This document shows positions 52,050-60,033 of a stretch of 64,000 bases of DNA, piece after piece (the stretch's first letter is position 1; the number at the start of each line of letters is the position of its first letter). Source of the stretch: Stenotrophomonas sp. UBA2124 (lineage in GTDB: Bacteria > Pseudomonadota > Gammaproteobacteria > Xanthomonadales > Xanthomonadaceae); assembly GCA_002329155.1 (NCBI GenBank), contig DCXY01000001.1, forward strand, positions 24,887-88,886, in the 5' to 3' direction. The translations under genes were made by a program, and so were the position numbers. Below the pieces are notes generated by a model. It ran no database searches. It saw only the letters and a program-made list of their open reading frames with translations, and was not told the origin of the DNA.

Positions 52050-53444
52050 GTGGAAGCGCTGTTGTTGTCGCGGATCCAGTTCGGGTTCGTCATCAGTTTT
52101 CATGTGTTGTTCCCGGCCTTCACCATCGGCACCGCCAGCTGGCTGGCGTTCGTCGAATGGCGCTGGCTGCGTACGCGCAACACGGGGTGGCGCGACCTGT
52201 ATTTCTTCTGGCAGAAGATCTTTGCCGTGTCCTTCGGCATGGGCGTGGTCACCGGCATCGTGATGGCCTTCCAGTTCGGTACCAACTGGCCGCGGCTGAG
52301 CGAGGTGGCCGGCAGCGTGATCGGGCCGCTGCTGACCTACGAGGTGCTGACCGCGTTCTTTCTGGAGGCCAGCTTCCTGGGAGTGATGCTGTTCGGCTGG
52401 GGCAGGGTGTCGCCGCGCCTGCACTTCCTGTCCACCTGCATGGTGGCGCTGGGCACGCTGTTCTCCACGTTCTGGATTCTCTCCTCCAACAGCTGGCTGC
52501 ACACGCCGGCCGGCTACGCGCTGGTCGATGGCATCGTGCAGCCGCAGGACTGGTGGCAGGTGGTGTTCAACCCGTCCTTCCCGTACCGGCTGGCGCATAT
52601 GACGTTGGCCGCGTTCATCACCACCTGCTTCGTCATTGGTGGCGTGGGGGCGTGGTACCTGCGCCAGGGCAGGCATGTGGAGGCCGGCCGCAGGATGCTG
52701 ATGGCGGCGGTGGGCTTTGCCGCGCTGACGGTGCCGCTGCAGGTGCTGGTGGGTGACCAGCATGGCCTGAACACGCTGGAACACCAGCCGATGAAGATTG
52801 CCGCGGTGGAGGCGCACTGGCACGACACCGAGCCGGGTAAAGGCGTCCCGCTGGTGGTGTTCGCGGTACCCAACGAGCAGGCCGAACGCAATGATCTGGA
52901 GATCGCCATTCCCAAGCTTGGCAGCCTGATCCTGACCCACAGCCTGGACGGCAGCTTCCCACCGCTGACCTCGGTGCCGGCCAGTGAGCGGCCGCCGGTG
53001 GTGCCGGTGTTCTACGCGTTCCGGGTGATGGTGGGGCTGGGCACGCTGATGCTGCTGCTGGCCTGGCTGTCGGCATTGCAGTGGTGGCGCGGCCGCCTAC
53101 TGCAGTCGCAATGGCTGCTGCGCGGCTGGACCTGGATGCTGCCCAGCGGTTTCGTGGCGCTGGTGGCGGGCTGGTTCGTCACCGAGATGGGGCGCCAGCC
53201 ATGGGTGGTGCATGGCGTGCTGCGTACCGCCGACGCGGTGGGCCCGCAGAGTGCCTGGATGACCGCGTTGTCGCTGGCCATCTACGTGGTGAGCTACATG
53301 TTCGTGTTTGGCTGGGGCGTCTGGTACCTGGTCAAGATTCTGCGCAGCGGCCCGGCCGTGCACGCGCCGCCACCGTATGAGGATGGCCTGCATACCCCGG
53401 CACGGCCGCTGTCCGTTGCCGACGAGCCGCTGGAGGGCCACTGA
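52050..53444 (+). CDS. cydA: Cytochrome bd-type ubiquinol oxidase subunit I
   Basis: A 464-residue, roughly nine-helix protein that binds haems b558, b595 and d and oxidises ubiquinol. The conserved GRQPW motif is present in VTEMGRQPWVVHGVL, and LLLSRIQFGFVISFHVLFPA opens helix 1. The Q loop is short, as in the CioA/cyanide-insensitive group. GTG 52050 with GAGGCGAGC ahead gives the normal N-terminus; the frame is open to 51900. cydB starts two bases after its stop. Confidence 0.95.
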   Translation: MEALLLSRIQFGFVISFHVLFPAFTIGTASWLAFVEWRWLRTRNTGWRDLYFFWQKIFAVSFGMGVVTGIVMAFQFGTNWPRLSEVAGSVIGPLLTYEVLTAFFLEASFLGVMLFGWGRVSPRLHFLSTCMVALGTLFSTFWILSSNSWLHTPAGYALVDGIVQPQDWWQVVFNPSFPYRLAHMTLAAFITTCFVIGGVGAWYLRQGRHVEAGRRMLMAAVGFAALTVPLQVLVGDQHGLNTLEHQPMKIAAVEAHWHDTEPGKGVPLVVFAVPNEQAERNDLEIAIPKLGSLILTHSLDGSFPPLTSVPASERPPVVPVFYAFRVMVGLGTLMLLLAWLSALQWWRGRLLQSQWLLRGWTWMLPSGFVALVAGWFVTEMGRQPWVVHGVLRTADAVGPQSAWMTALSLAIYVVSYMFVFGWGVWYLVKILRSGPAVHAPPPYEDGLHTPARPLSVADEPLEGH

Positions 53445-53445
53445 G

Positions 53446-54459
53446 ATGGAAATGACAACCTGGTTGCCGGTGGCATGGTTCGCGGTGATCGGCTTTGGCG
53501 TGCTGATGTACGTGGTGCTGGATGGCTTCGTGCTCGGCATTGGCGTGCTGGCCCCGTTTGCCGAGGACGAGCAGCAGCTCGACGTGATGATGAACACCGC
53601 CGCGCCCATCTGGGACGGCAATGAAACCTGGCTGGTGCTTGGCGGTGCCGGCCTGCTTGCCGCCTTCCCCAAGGCTTATGCGGCGCTGCTCTCGGCCCTG
53701 TACCTGCCGGTGCTGCTGCTGGTAATGGCCCTGGTGTTCCGGGGCGTGGCCTTCGAGTTCCGCTTCAAGGCGCAGCGTTCGCGGCGGCTGTGGAGCGTGT
53801 CCTTCGCCGCCGGCTCGCTGCTGGCCTCCTTCGCCCAGGGCGTGATCCTGGGGGCACTGGTGGAGGGCCTGTCGCTGCAGGATGGGCGCTATGTGGGCGG
53901 CGCGTTCGGCTGGTTCAGCCCGTTCTCGATGCTGACCGGCGTGGCGGTGGTCACCGGCTATGCGCTGCTGGGCAGCACCTGGCTGATTCTCAAGACCGAG
54001 GGCCGCGAGCAGGCGATGGCGCGTGGGTTGACCCGCCCGCTGGTGGTGGCGGTGATCGTGTTCATCGGTCTGGTCAGCACCTGGCTGCCGTTCCTGCAGT
54101 CGCGGGTGATGGAGCGTTGGTTCAGCGACGGCAATTTCTGGTGGCTGGCACCGGTGCCGCTGCTGACCCTGGCCGTGGCCGTGGCGTTGTGGCGCAGCGC
54201 CATGCACCCGCGCCGCGACCTGCCGCCGTTCCTGCTGACGCTGGCGCTGTTCGTGCTGGGCTTCATCGGCCTGGTGCTGGGCATGTGGCCCTACCTGCTG
54301 CCACCGTCGATGACCTTGTGGCAGGCCGCCGCTCCGGTGTCTTCGATGGGGTTCAGCCTGGTCGGGCTGGTGGTGCTGTTGCCGGTGATCCTGGGCTATA
54401 CGGCGTGGTCTTACAGCGTGTTCAAGGGGAAAGTGACCGCAGGAATGGGCTACCACTGA
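53446..54459 (+). CDS. cydB: Cytochrome bd-type ubiquinol oxidase subunit II
   Basis: A 337-residue membrane subunit. It has the CydB pattern YVVLDGFVLGIGVLAPFAED and NTAAPIWDGNETWLVLGGAG. The closing segment LLPVILGYTAWSYSVFKGKV is also typical. It pairs with subunit I and completes a short-Q-loop (CioAB-like) quinol oxidase, useful at low oxygen or when haem-copper oxidases are inhibited. I found no cydX-type small subunit downstream; a 27-codon ATG frame at 54487 is not hydrophobic enough. Confidence 0.95.
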   Translation: MEMTTWLPVAWFAVIGFGVLMYVVLDGFVLGIGVLAPFAEDEQQLDVMMNTAAPIWDGNETWLVLGGAGLLAAFPKAYAALLSALYLPVLLLVMALVFRGVAFEFRFKAQRSRRLWSVSFAAGSLLASFAQGVILGALVEGLSLQDGRYVGGAFGWFSPFSMLTGVAVVTGYALLGSTWLILKTEGREQAMARGLTRPLVVAVIVFIGLVSTWLPFLQSRVMERWFSDGNFWWLAPVPLLTLAVAVALWRSAMHPRRDLPPFLLTLALFVLGFIGLVLGMWPYLLPPSMTLWQAAAPVSSMGFSLVGLVVLLPVILGYTAWSYSVFKGKVTAGMGYH

Positions 54460-54559
54460 TTGCGGCGGACTTGCCAGCGCGGCGGATGGCCGCCAAGCTG
54501 GCCGCCCGCCGGGCGCTGTGCCGCACCGGCCCTGGCCCATCCAAGGTTGCAGCAGTCGC

Positions 54560-55921
54560 ATGTCGGTAGTTCCTGAAGCGTCGTCCCTGGTTCCTGGTCT
54601 GCCGCTGGCCGTTGGCGATGCCACGCGCCCGCTGGCCGCTGGTGTTGCGGGCGAGGTGTCGCTGGGCACGTTTCTGGCGCAGGTACGCGGCGTGGCCGCG
54701 CTGCTGCCGGAAGGGCGCCACGCCATCAACCTGTGCGAGGACCGTTACCGCTTCCTGGTGGCGTTCTGCGCGGTGGCGCTGCGCGGGCAGGTGAACCTGC
54801 TGCCGTCCTCGCGTGCCGAGGCGGTGGTGAGCGATGTCGCCCAGCGTTACCCGCACAGCTACTGCATCGCCGATGCCGCTGCCTGCGAAGTGCCGGGCGC
54901 GGTGCCGGAAGGCAGCTTCGTGCTGCCGCGCGTTCTGCCGGAAATCGACGGCGACATGCCGATGCTCGGCGCCGAACAACTGGTCGCGATTGGTTTCACG
55001 TCCGGCAGCACCGGCGTGCCGGGGGCCAACCTCAAGACCTGGGGCTCATTCGTTACCAGCACCGCGCAGGACCTGGCCGCGCTGCAGGACCTGTGGGGCG
55101 ATGCGCAGCCGTCGCTGGTGGCCACGGTGCCGTCGCAGCACATGTACGGCATGGAGATGGCGGTGCTGATGCCGCTGTTGGGCGCGGCCACGCTGCAGAC
55201 CGGCAAGCCGTTCTTCCCGCAGGACGTGGCCGTGGCGCTGGCGCAGGTGCCTGCGCCCCGGCTGCTGGTGACCACGCCGGTACACCTGAAGGTGCTGGTG
55301 GAATCGGGCGTCGCCTTGCCGCCGCTGGCAGGCATCGTCACCGCCACCGCGCCGTTGCCGCAGCCGCTGGCCGCTGCTGCCGAGCAGCAGTTCGCCACCG
55401 AGGTGCGGGAGATGTTCGGCTCCACCGAAACCTGCATCTTCGCGCGCCGCCGCACCGCGCAGGACGAGGCATGGCAGCTGCTGCCGGGCGTGCGGCTGAT
55501 GCCGCAGCCGGACGGCACCCTGGTGCATGCGCCGCATCTGGCTGCGCCGGTGCTGCTGGCCGATCTGGTGGAGCTGCAGCCGGAGGGCCGCTTCCTGCTG
55601 CGTGGCCGCCGCGCCGACCTGCTGGAAATCGCCGGCAAGCGCGCCTCGCTGGCCGACCTCACCCGCCGGCTGCAGGCCGTGGACGGTGTGCAGGATGCGG
55701 TAGTGGTGCAGCTGGCGCCGGAACCGGGCCACGCGGTGGGGCGCATCGCCGCGCTGGTGGTGGCACCGCAGCGCGAGGAAGCGGACATCCTGCACGACCT
55801 GCGCGCGCTGATGGACCCGGTGTTCCTGCCGCGCCGCCTGCGCAAGGTGGATGCGCTGCCGCGCAACGAGACCGGCAAGCTGCCGCGTGATGCGGTGATG
55901 GCGCTGCTGCTGCGGCACTGA
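54560..55921 (+). CDS. xanA2: AMP-binding ligase for the aryl-polyene starter (XanA2-like)
   Basis: A 453-residue adenylating enzyme. The phosphate-binding loop is VAIGFTSGSTGVPGANLKTW, shorter than usual at its end, and REMFGSTETCIFARRRTA is the adenine-binding motif. The C-terminal lid has LPRNETGKLPRDAV. In xanthomonads XanA2 activates hydroxybenzoate and loads it on the carrier protein XanC. The gene next door is the chorismatase that makes this acid, which supports the same role here. ATG 54560 (MSVVPEASS) is the start; the frame is open to 54518. Confidence 0.85.
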   Translation: MSVVPEASSLVPGLPLAVGDATRPLAAGVAGEVSLGTFLAQVRGVAALLPEGRHAINLCEDRYRFLVAFCAVALRGQVNLLPSSRAEAVVSDVAQRYPHSYCIADAAACEVPGAVPEGSFVLPRVLPEIDGDMPMLGAEQLVAIGFTSGSTGVPGANLKTWGSFVTSTAQDLAALQDLWGDAQPSLVATVPSQHMYGMEMAVLMPLLGAATLQTGKPFFPQDVAVALAQVPAPRLLVTTPVHLKVLVESGVALPPLAGIVTATAPLPQPLAAAAEQQFATEVREMFGSTETCIFARRRTAQDEAWQLLPGVRLMPQPDGTLVHAPHLAAPVLLADLVELQPEGRFLLRGRRADLLEIAGKRASLADLTRRLQAVDGVQDAVVVQLAPEPGHAVGRIAALVVAPQREEADILHDLRALMDPVFLPRRLRKVDALPRNETGKLPRDAVMALLLRH

Positions 55922-55941
55922 GGCCGCTGCATGGGAGTGGA

Positions 55942-56952
55942 TCAGCCGGCGTGGATGCCGTCGATCTCCACCCGCAGGTCGCGCCGGCAGATGACGGCAT
56001 GCAGCACGATGTAGGGAACGCTGGCCGGCAGGTGCGAGGCCAGTGCCGCGCGCACGGCGGGGATTTCCGCCACATCGCGCACATACACCTTCAGGCGGCT
56101 GCCGGGGCCGAACTGCTGCGGCAGTGACGGGCGATGGCGGCGCGCGGCGCCGATCAGCGCCTCGAAGTTGTTGAAGGTTTCCTGCAGCTGGCGCTCGGTG
56201 CAGTCGCCGTGCAGGGTGGCATGGCCCACCACGCTGGCGGTGCCGGACAGCAGCAGCGGCAGCGCGCTGCCCGGCGCGGCAAGCATGGCGCGGGCGAAGC
56301 TGGGCGACTGCGGGCCGTACTGGCGCGGGTAGTGGTAGGCACTGACCTGGCGCGGGTTTTCCAGCGGCGTGCCGGGCTGGCGCGCGGCCAGCCAGTACAC
56401 CTGCAGCACGCGCACGCCATCGACACGGCCGATGGCGGTGGCGGCGGGCAGGGTGCCGGTGTCCACGTTGCCGATGCCACGCGCCCGGCCCACGCAGAAG
56501 TGACGGTAGCGTTCGTCATCGCCTTCGCCGGCGATGATGGCGTCCATGTAGTTCCAGATGCGCAGCAGGTGCGGGTAGCCGTGCAGCGGCAGCGACGCCA
56601 GCATGTGCGCGTAGGCGTACTCGGCCGCGCCGCTGATGCCGCCATGGCCGGCTTCGTCCACCTGCAGCGCGCCGAACATCAGCGCGCCATCGGAGGCCCA
56701 CGCCAGGCCATCGGCGTCGCGGCCATGGCTGACCGGGTAAGGGCTGCGCCAGACTTCCAGCTGCGCCGGGCCATCGGCCTGCAGGCCGACCTGCAGGTAG
56801 CGCGGGTCGTCGGTGGGCGGCGCGGCATCACCGGCCTGGAAGCCGAACACCGCCAGCACATGGTCATCGGCCAGCAGTTCGGGCAGACGCGCCGGATCCG
56901 CGTACGTCACCTCCAGCGCCGCCGTCAGGGCGGGGTGGGTGCATGCGTTCAT
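55942..56952 (-). CDS. xanB2: XanB2-like bifunctional chorismatase
   Basis: A 336-residue enzyme that splits chorismate into 3- and 4-hydroxybenzoate. The N-terminal part has YLQVGLQADGPAQLEVWRSPY; the C-terminal part resembles the RidA/YjgF fold with AYHYPRQYGPQSPSFARAML, SGTASVVGHATLHGDC and QLQETFNNFEALI, typical of FkbO/Hyg5/XanB2 chorismatases. Its products feed both aryl-polyene pigment and, via 4-hydroxybenzoate, ubiquinone. It is encoded on the opposite strand inside the cluster, diverging from the carrier-protein gene across about 200 bases. ATG 56952 is the start. Confidence 0.9.
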   Translation of the reverse strand: MNACTHPALTAALEVTYADPARLPELLADDHVLAVFGFQAGDAAPPTDDPRYLQVGLQADGPAQLEVWRSPYPVSHGRDADGLAWASDGALMFGALQVDEAGHGGISGAAEYAYAHMLASLPLHGYPHLLRIWNYMDAIIAGEGDDERYRHFCVGRARGIGNVDTGTLPAATAIGRVDGVRVLQVYWLAARQPGTPLENPRQVSAYHYPRQYGPQSPSFARAMLAAPGSALPLLLSGTASVVGHATLHGDCTERQLQETFNNFEALIGAARRHRPSLPQQFGPGSRLKVYVRDVAEIPAVRAALASHLPASVPYIVLHAVICRRDLRVEIDGIHAG

Positions 56953-57153
56953 CGCCCAAGGCTCCCACTGCGGGCCGGCATGGACCGTGAACGGGGCTGG
57001 GACGAAGGGCTGGGGCGGAGCTTGGACGTCATTGCACGGCGGCTTGGGCGGCTGTAGACCGCCAATGATAGCCTGCGCGCCGCCCCGGCCATGGTTGCGC
57101 TGCGGGCGACGATGCCGGATCGTTGCGCCTTTACCGTGGCCTTGGAAGTGGAA

Positions 57154-57423
57154 ATGTCGCAACAAACCGATGCCGAGCGCGAGCTGGCTGCCCTGCTGGT
57201 CGAGAGCCTGAACCTGGAAGACGTGGAACCGGCGCAGATCGACCCGGAGGCGGCGCTGTTCAACGACGGCCTGGGGCTGGATTCGATCGACGCGCTGGAG
57301 CTGTCGCTGGCCATCAGCAAGCGTTACGGCTTCCAGCTGCGTTCGGACAGCGAGGAAAACCGCCGCATCTTCGCCTCGCTGCGCACGCTGTCGGCGCACG
57401 TGCAGGCCAACAAGACCGCCTGA
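57154..57423 (+). CDS. xanC: Acyl carrier protein of the aryl-polyene system (XanC-like)
   Basis: An 89-residue carrier protein. The phosphopantetheine-accepting Ser lies in DGLGLDSIDALELSLAISK. The rest is short, acidic and helical. It would hold the hydroxybenzoate starter and the growing polyene. The frame is open to 57091; I choose ATG 57154 (MSQQTDAER) after GGAAGTGGAA. Only one carrier protein is seen here, whereas E. coli-type aryl-polyene clusters have two. The next start is six bases after its stop. Confidence 0.85.
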   Translation: MSQQTDAERELAALLVESLNLEDVEPAQIDPEAALFNDGLGLDSIDALELSLAISKRYGFQLRSDSEENRRIFASLRTLSAHVQANKTA

Positions 57424-57428
57424 ACGCC

Positions 57429-58151
57429 ATGAACGTGGCCCGCCCCGAGCCCGGCCACGGGCCTGCGGCGCTGGCGCTGCGGGTGATCCTGCTGCTGGCC
57501 TACCCGGTGCTGTCGCATGTGGCCAGCCTGCGCAACGAGGGTCTGTGGGCCGCCGCCGCGCTGTTCGGGCTGGTGGCGCTGTGCCTGCTGGAACCGCTGG
57601 CGCGGCGGCAGTGGGGCGCGTGGCTGGGGCTGCTCGGTTCGCTGCTGCTGCTGCTGTGGCTGGGGCGCTCGCCGTGGGCGTGGATGCTGCTGCTGGCGCC
57701 ACCGGTGGTGTTCCCGCTGCTGGTGGCCTGGGGCTTCGCGCGTTCGCTGCTGCACGGGCGCATACCGCTGATCACGCGCATCGTGCAGGCGCTGTACGCC
57801 CGCGCCGGGATGCCGGTGACAGCGGTGCTGGAACGCTATACCCGGCGCCTGACCGCCGCCTGGGCGTGGGTGCTGGCGCTGCTGGCGGCCATCAACCTGG
57901 GGCTGGCGATGAGCGCCGTGCCCGATGGCCTGCTGGCGGCGTTCGGCATCCAGCCGTGGTGGCCGGTGACGCACGAACAGTGGTCCTGGTGCGCGAACAT
58001 CGCTGATTGGGGGCTGATCGGCGGCTTCTTCGCGCTGGAATATGCGGTGCGCTCGCGGCTGTTTCCGCAGCGTCCGTACCGCAACGCACTGGATTTCATG
58101 CGCCAGATGGGCGGCCTGGGGCCGGCGTTCTGGCGCGACCTGCTGCGCTGA
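57429..58151 (+). CDS. Membrane protein of aryl-polyene clusters (COG4648-like)
   Basis: A 240-residue hydrophobic protein with about six membrane segments, rich in Leu and Trp. WLGRSPWAWMLLLAPPVVFP and RIVQALYARAGMPVTAVLE match the membrane proteins (COG4648) that occur only with aryl-polyene and similar gene sets. Its job is not known, but it may anchor the synthesis complex to the inner membrane. The start is ATG 57429; the frame is open to 57123 in the carrier-protein gene. Confidence 0.8.
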   Translation: MNVARPEPGHGPAALALRVILLLAYPVLSHVASLRNEGLWAAAALFGLVALCLLEPLARRQWGAWLGLLGSLLLLLWLGRSPWAWMLLLAPPVVFPLLVAWGFARSLLHGRIPLITRIVQALYARAGMPVTAVLERYTRRLTAAWAWVLALLAAINLGLAMSAVPDGLLAAFGIQPWWPVTHEQWSWCANIADWGLIGGFFALEYAVRSRLFPQRPYRNALDFMRQMGGLGPAFWRDLLR

Positions 58152-58200
58152 GCGGCGGCCCTGCCGCTATCCTGTGTGGCCTAGCCGCCGCCAGTACGCC

Positions 58201-58497
58201 ATGCAGTTCGTCATCGCATCCGACCACCCCTGCCTGCCCGGCCATTTCCCCGGCCACCCACTGGTGCCCGGCGTGGTGGTGCTGGAACAGGTGCTGCGCG
58301 CGGTAGAGGCCGAAACCGGCATCGCGGTGGGCGCACTGCGCTTGCCGCAGGTGAAGTTCATGGCCCCGCTGCTGCCTGAGCAGACCGCGCGGGTGGAACT
58401 GGACGGCCAGGCGCCGCGCTGGAAATTCAGGGTGCTGCGGGGCGAGGAACTGCTGGTGCGTGGCGAACTGGTGCAGCAGGACACACCACCGCCATGA
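58201..58497 (+). CDS. Hotdog-fold dehydratase (ApeI-like)
   Basis: A 98-residue protein. HPCLPGHFPGHPLVPGVVVL is the FabA/FabZ-type motif with the active-site His. Proteins of this size and place in aryl-polyene clusters dehydrate 3-hydroxyacyl carriers during chain growth. ATG 58201 is the likely start; the frame is open to 58042. It overlaps the next gene by four bases (ATGA). Confidence 0.85.
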   Translation: MQFVIASDHPCLPGHFPGHPLVPGVVVLEQVLRAVEAETGIAVGALRLPQVKFMAPLLPEQTARVELDGQAPRWKFRVLRGEELLVRGELVQQDTPPP

Positions 58498-59468
58498 CGC
58501 CCGCCGACTGGAAGCGTCGCCCCGAAGGCGGTGGCCGCCGCGCGATCCGCCTGATCGGCGCCATCGCGCGCCGCGGCGGGCGTGGCATCGCCCGCGCCTG
58601 CCTGTACCCCATCACCGTCTACTTCTTCTGCGTGCGTGGTGCCGAACGGCGTGCCTCGCGCGACTACCTGCAGCGCGTGTTCGGCCAGCGCGTGGGGGCG
58701 TGGCACATCGCCCGCCACATCCACACGTTCGCCTCCACCATTCTGGACCGCGTGTTCCTGCTGGCCGGGCGCATCAACCTGTTCGACATCCACAGCGCAG
58801 GCACCGAGCCGCTGCTGCGGATGCTGGACCAGGGCCAGGGCGTGTTGGTGTTCGGCTCGCACCTGGGCAGTTTCGACGCGCTGCGCGCGCTGGCGCGGCA
58901 GCGCCCGGACCTGAAATTGCGCGTGCTGCTGGACCGCTCGCACAACGCCGCCATCACCGAGCTGCTGGACGAACTGGACCCCACCCTGGCCGCCGGCATC
59001 ATCGACGCCGGCCAGGACGGCCCCAGCATCGCGCTGGCCATCCAGCAGGCGCTGCAGGAAGGGGCGATGGTGGCGCTGCTGGTGGACCGCACGCGCCCCG
59101 GCGAGACGGCCGTCAGCGCACCGCTGCTGGGCAGCGAGGCGGTGTTTCCGGCCACGCCGTGGCTGCTGGCCGGCGTGCTGAAGGCGCCGGTGGTGCTGGC
59201 CTTCGGCCTGTACCGGGGCGGCAATCGTTACGATCTGCTGTTCGAGCCGTTCGCCACCACGGTGGACATCCCGCGTGCGCGCCGCAGCGAAGCCCTTGCG
59301 GCGCTGGTTCACGATTACGTTGGCAGGCTGGAGCACCACCTGCGCAGTGCTCCCTACAACTGGTTCAATTTCTATGATTTCTGGCAAACCGAAAATCCGA
59401 CCCCTGCGGCTGAGCTGCGCCCTGCTGATGCTGGCCGTGGCCACACCGGCACTGGCCAGCGGCGTTGA
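58494..59468 (+). CDS. Lysophospholipid-type acyltransferase of the aryl-polyene cluster
   Basis: A 324-residue acyltransferase related to the HtrB/LpxL lipid A acyltransferases. VFGSHLGSFDALRALARQ holds the H-x4-D-type motif, and VALLVDRTRPGETAVSAPLL follows with FPATPWLLAGVLKAPVVLAF. It has a basic N-terminus and no clear membrane anchor. In this setting it may transfer the polyene to its lipid or glycerol anchor. It overlaps the LolA-like gene by 95 bases; the C-terminal 30 residues look unstructured. Confidence 0.82.
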   Translation: MTPADWKRRPEGGGRRAIRLIGAIARRGGRGIARACLYPITVYFFCVRGAERRASRDYLQRVFGQRVGAWHIARHIHTFASTILDRVFLLAGRINLFDIHSAGTEPLLRMLDQGQGVLVFGSHLGSFDALRALARQRPDLKLRVLLDRSHNAAITELLDELDPTLAAGIIDAGQDGPSIALAIQQALQEGAMVALLVDRTRPGETAVSAPLLGSEAVFPATPWLLAGVLKAPVVLAFGLYRGGNRYDLLFEPFATTVDIPRARRSEALAALVHDYVGRLEHHLRSAPYNWFNFYDFWQTENPTPAAELRPADAGRGHTGTGQRR

Positions 59469-60033
59469 TGCGGCCTGGATACTGCGCCAGCTGGCGCAGC
59501 CGGCCCCCAGCCAGACCGGTTTCGTCGAGCTGCGCGGTTCGGCGCTGCTGAAGGAACCGCTGCGCGTGGAAGGCCAGTACCGCCGCCCGGACAACAGCAC
59601 GCTGGTGCGCGAAGTGCGCAGCCCCTATGCCGAGACCACCACGATTGCCGGTGGTCAGGTCAGCATCGAGCGCAGCGGCAAGCCACCGCGCGTGTTCTCG
59701 CTGCAGCGCGTGCCCGAGCTGGCTGACCTGCAGGCGAGCTTCGGCGCGATGCTGGCCGGCGACCTCGCCGCGCTGGAGCGCAACTACCGGCTGCAGCCTT
59801 CTGGCAGCGCGCAGCACTGGCAGCTGGCGTTGACGCCCAAAGCCGAGGCGCTGGCCAGGCGGGTGCGTGCGGTGACCCTGCACGGCAACGGCAAGGAGCT
59901 GCGCTGCATTGAAACCCAGCCGGCCAAGGGCGACCTGCAGCGCACCCTGCTGGGCAGCGCCGCCAATGCCGCCACCGATGTGCGGCAAGCCGAGGCACTG
60001 GCCGCGCTGTGCCAGAGCGGTGGCGCGCGTTGA
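59374..60033 (+). CDS. LolA-like outer-membrane lipid carrier of the aryl-polyene cluster
   Basis: A 219-residue exported protein with a signal peptide (LRLSCALLMLAVATPALAS). The mature part has FVELRGSALLKEPLRVEGQY and EVRSPYAETTTIAGGQVSIE, the LolA-type pattern. It would carry the lipid-linked polyene across the periplasm. I choose ATG 59374 because it gives the signal peptide; the frame is open to 59275. It is followed by the MMPL exporter with overlapping ends. Confidence 0.82.
   Translation: MISGKPKIRPLRLSCALLMLAVATPALASGVDAAWILRQLAQPAPSQTGFVELRGSALLKEPLRVEGQYRRPDNSTLVREVRSPYAETTTIAGGQVSIERSGKPPRVFSLQRVPELADLQASFGAMLAGDLAALERNYRLQPSGSAQHWQLALTPKAEALARRVRAVTLHGNGKELRCIETQPAKGDLQRTLLGSAANAATDVRQAEALAALCQSGGAR

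Noticed and set aside
54487..54570. A 27-codon ATG frame after cydB as a cydX-like subunit
   Set aside because: The product is Ala/Arg-rich and has no membrane helix, so it does not fit CydX.
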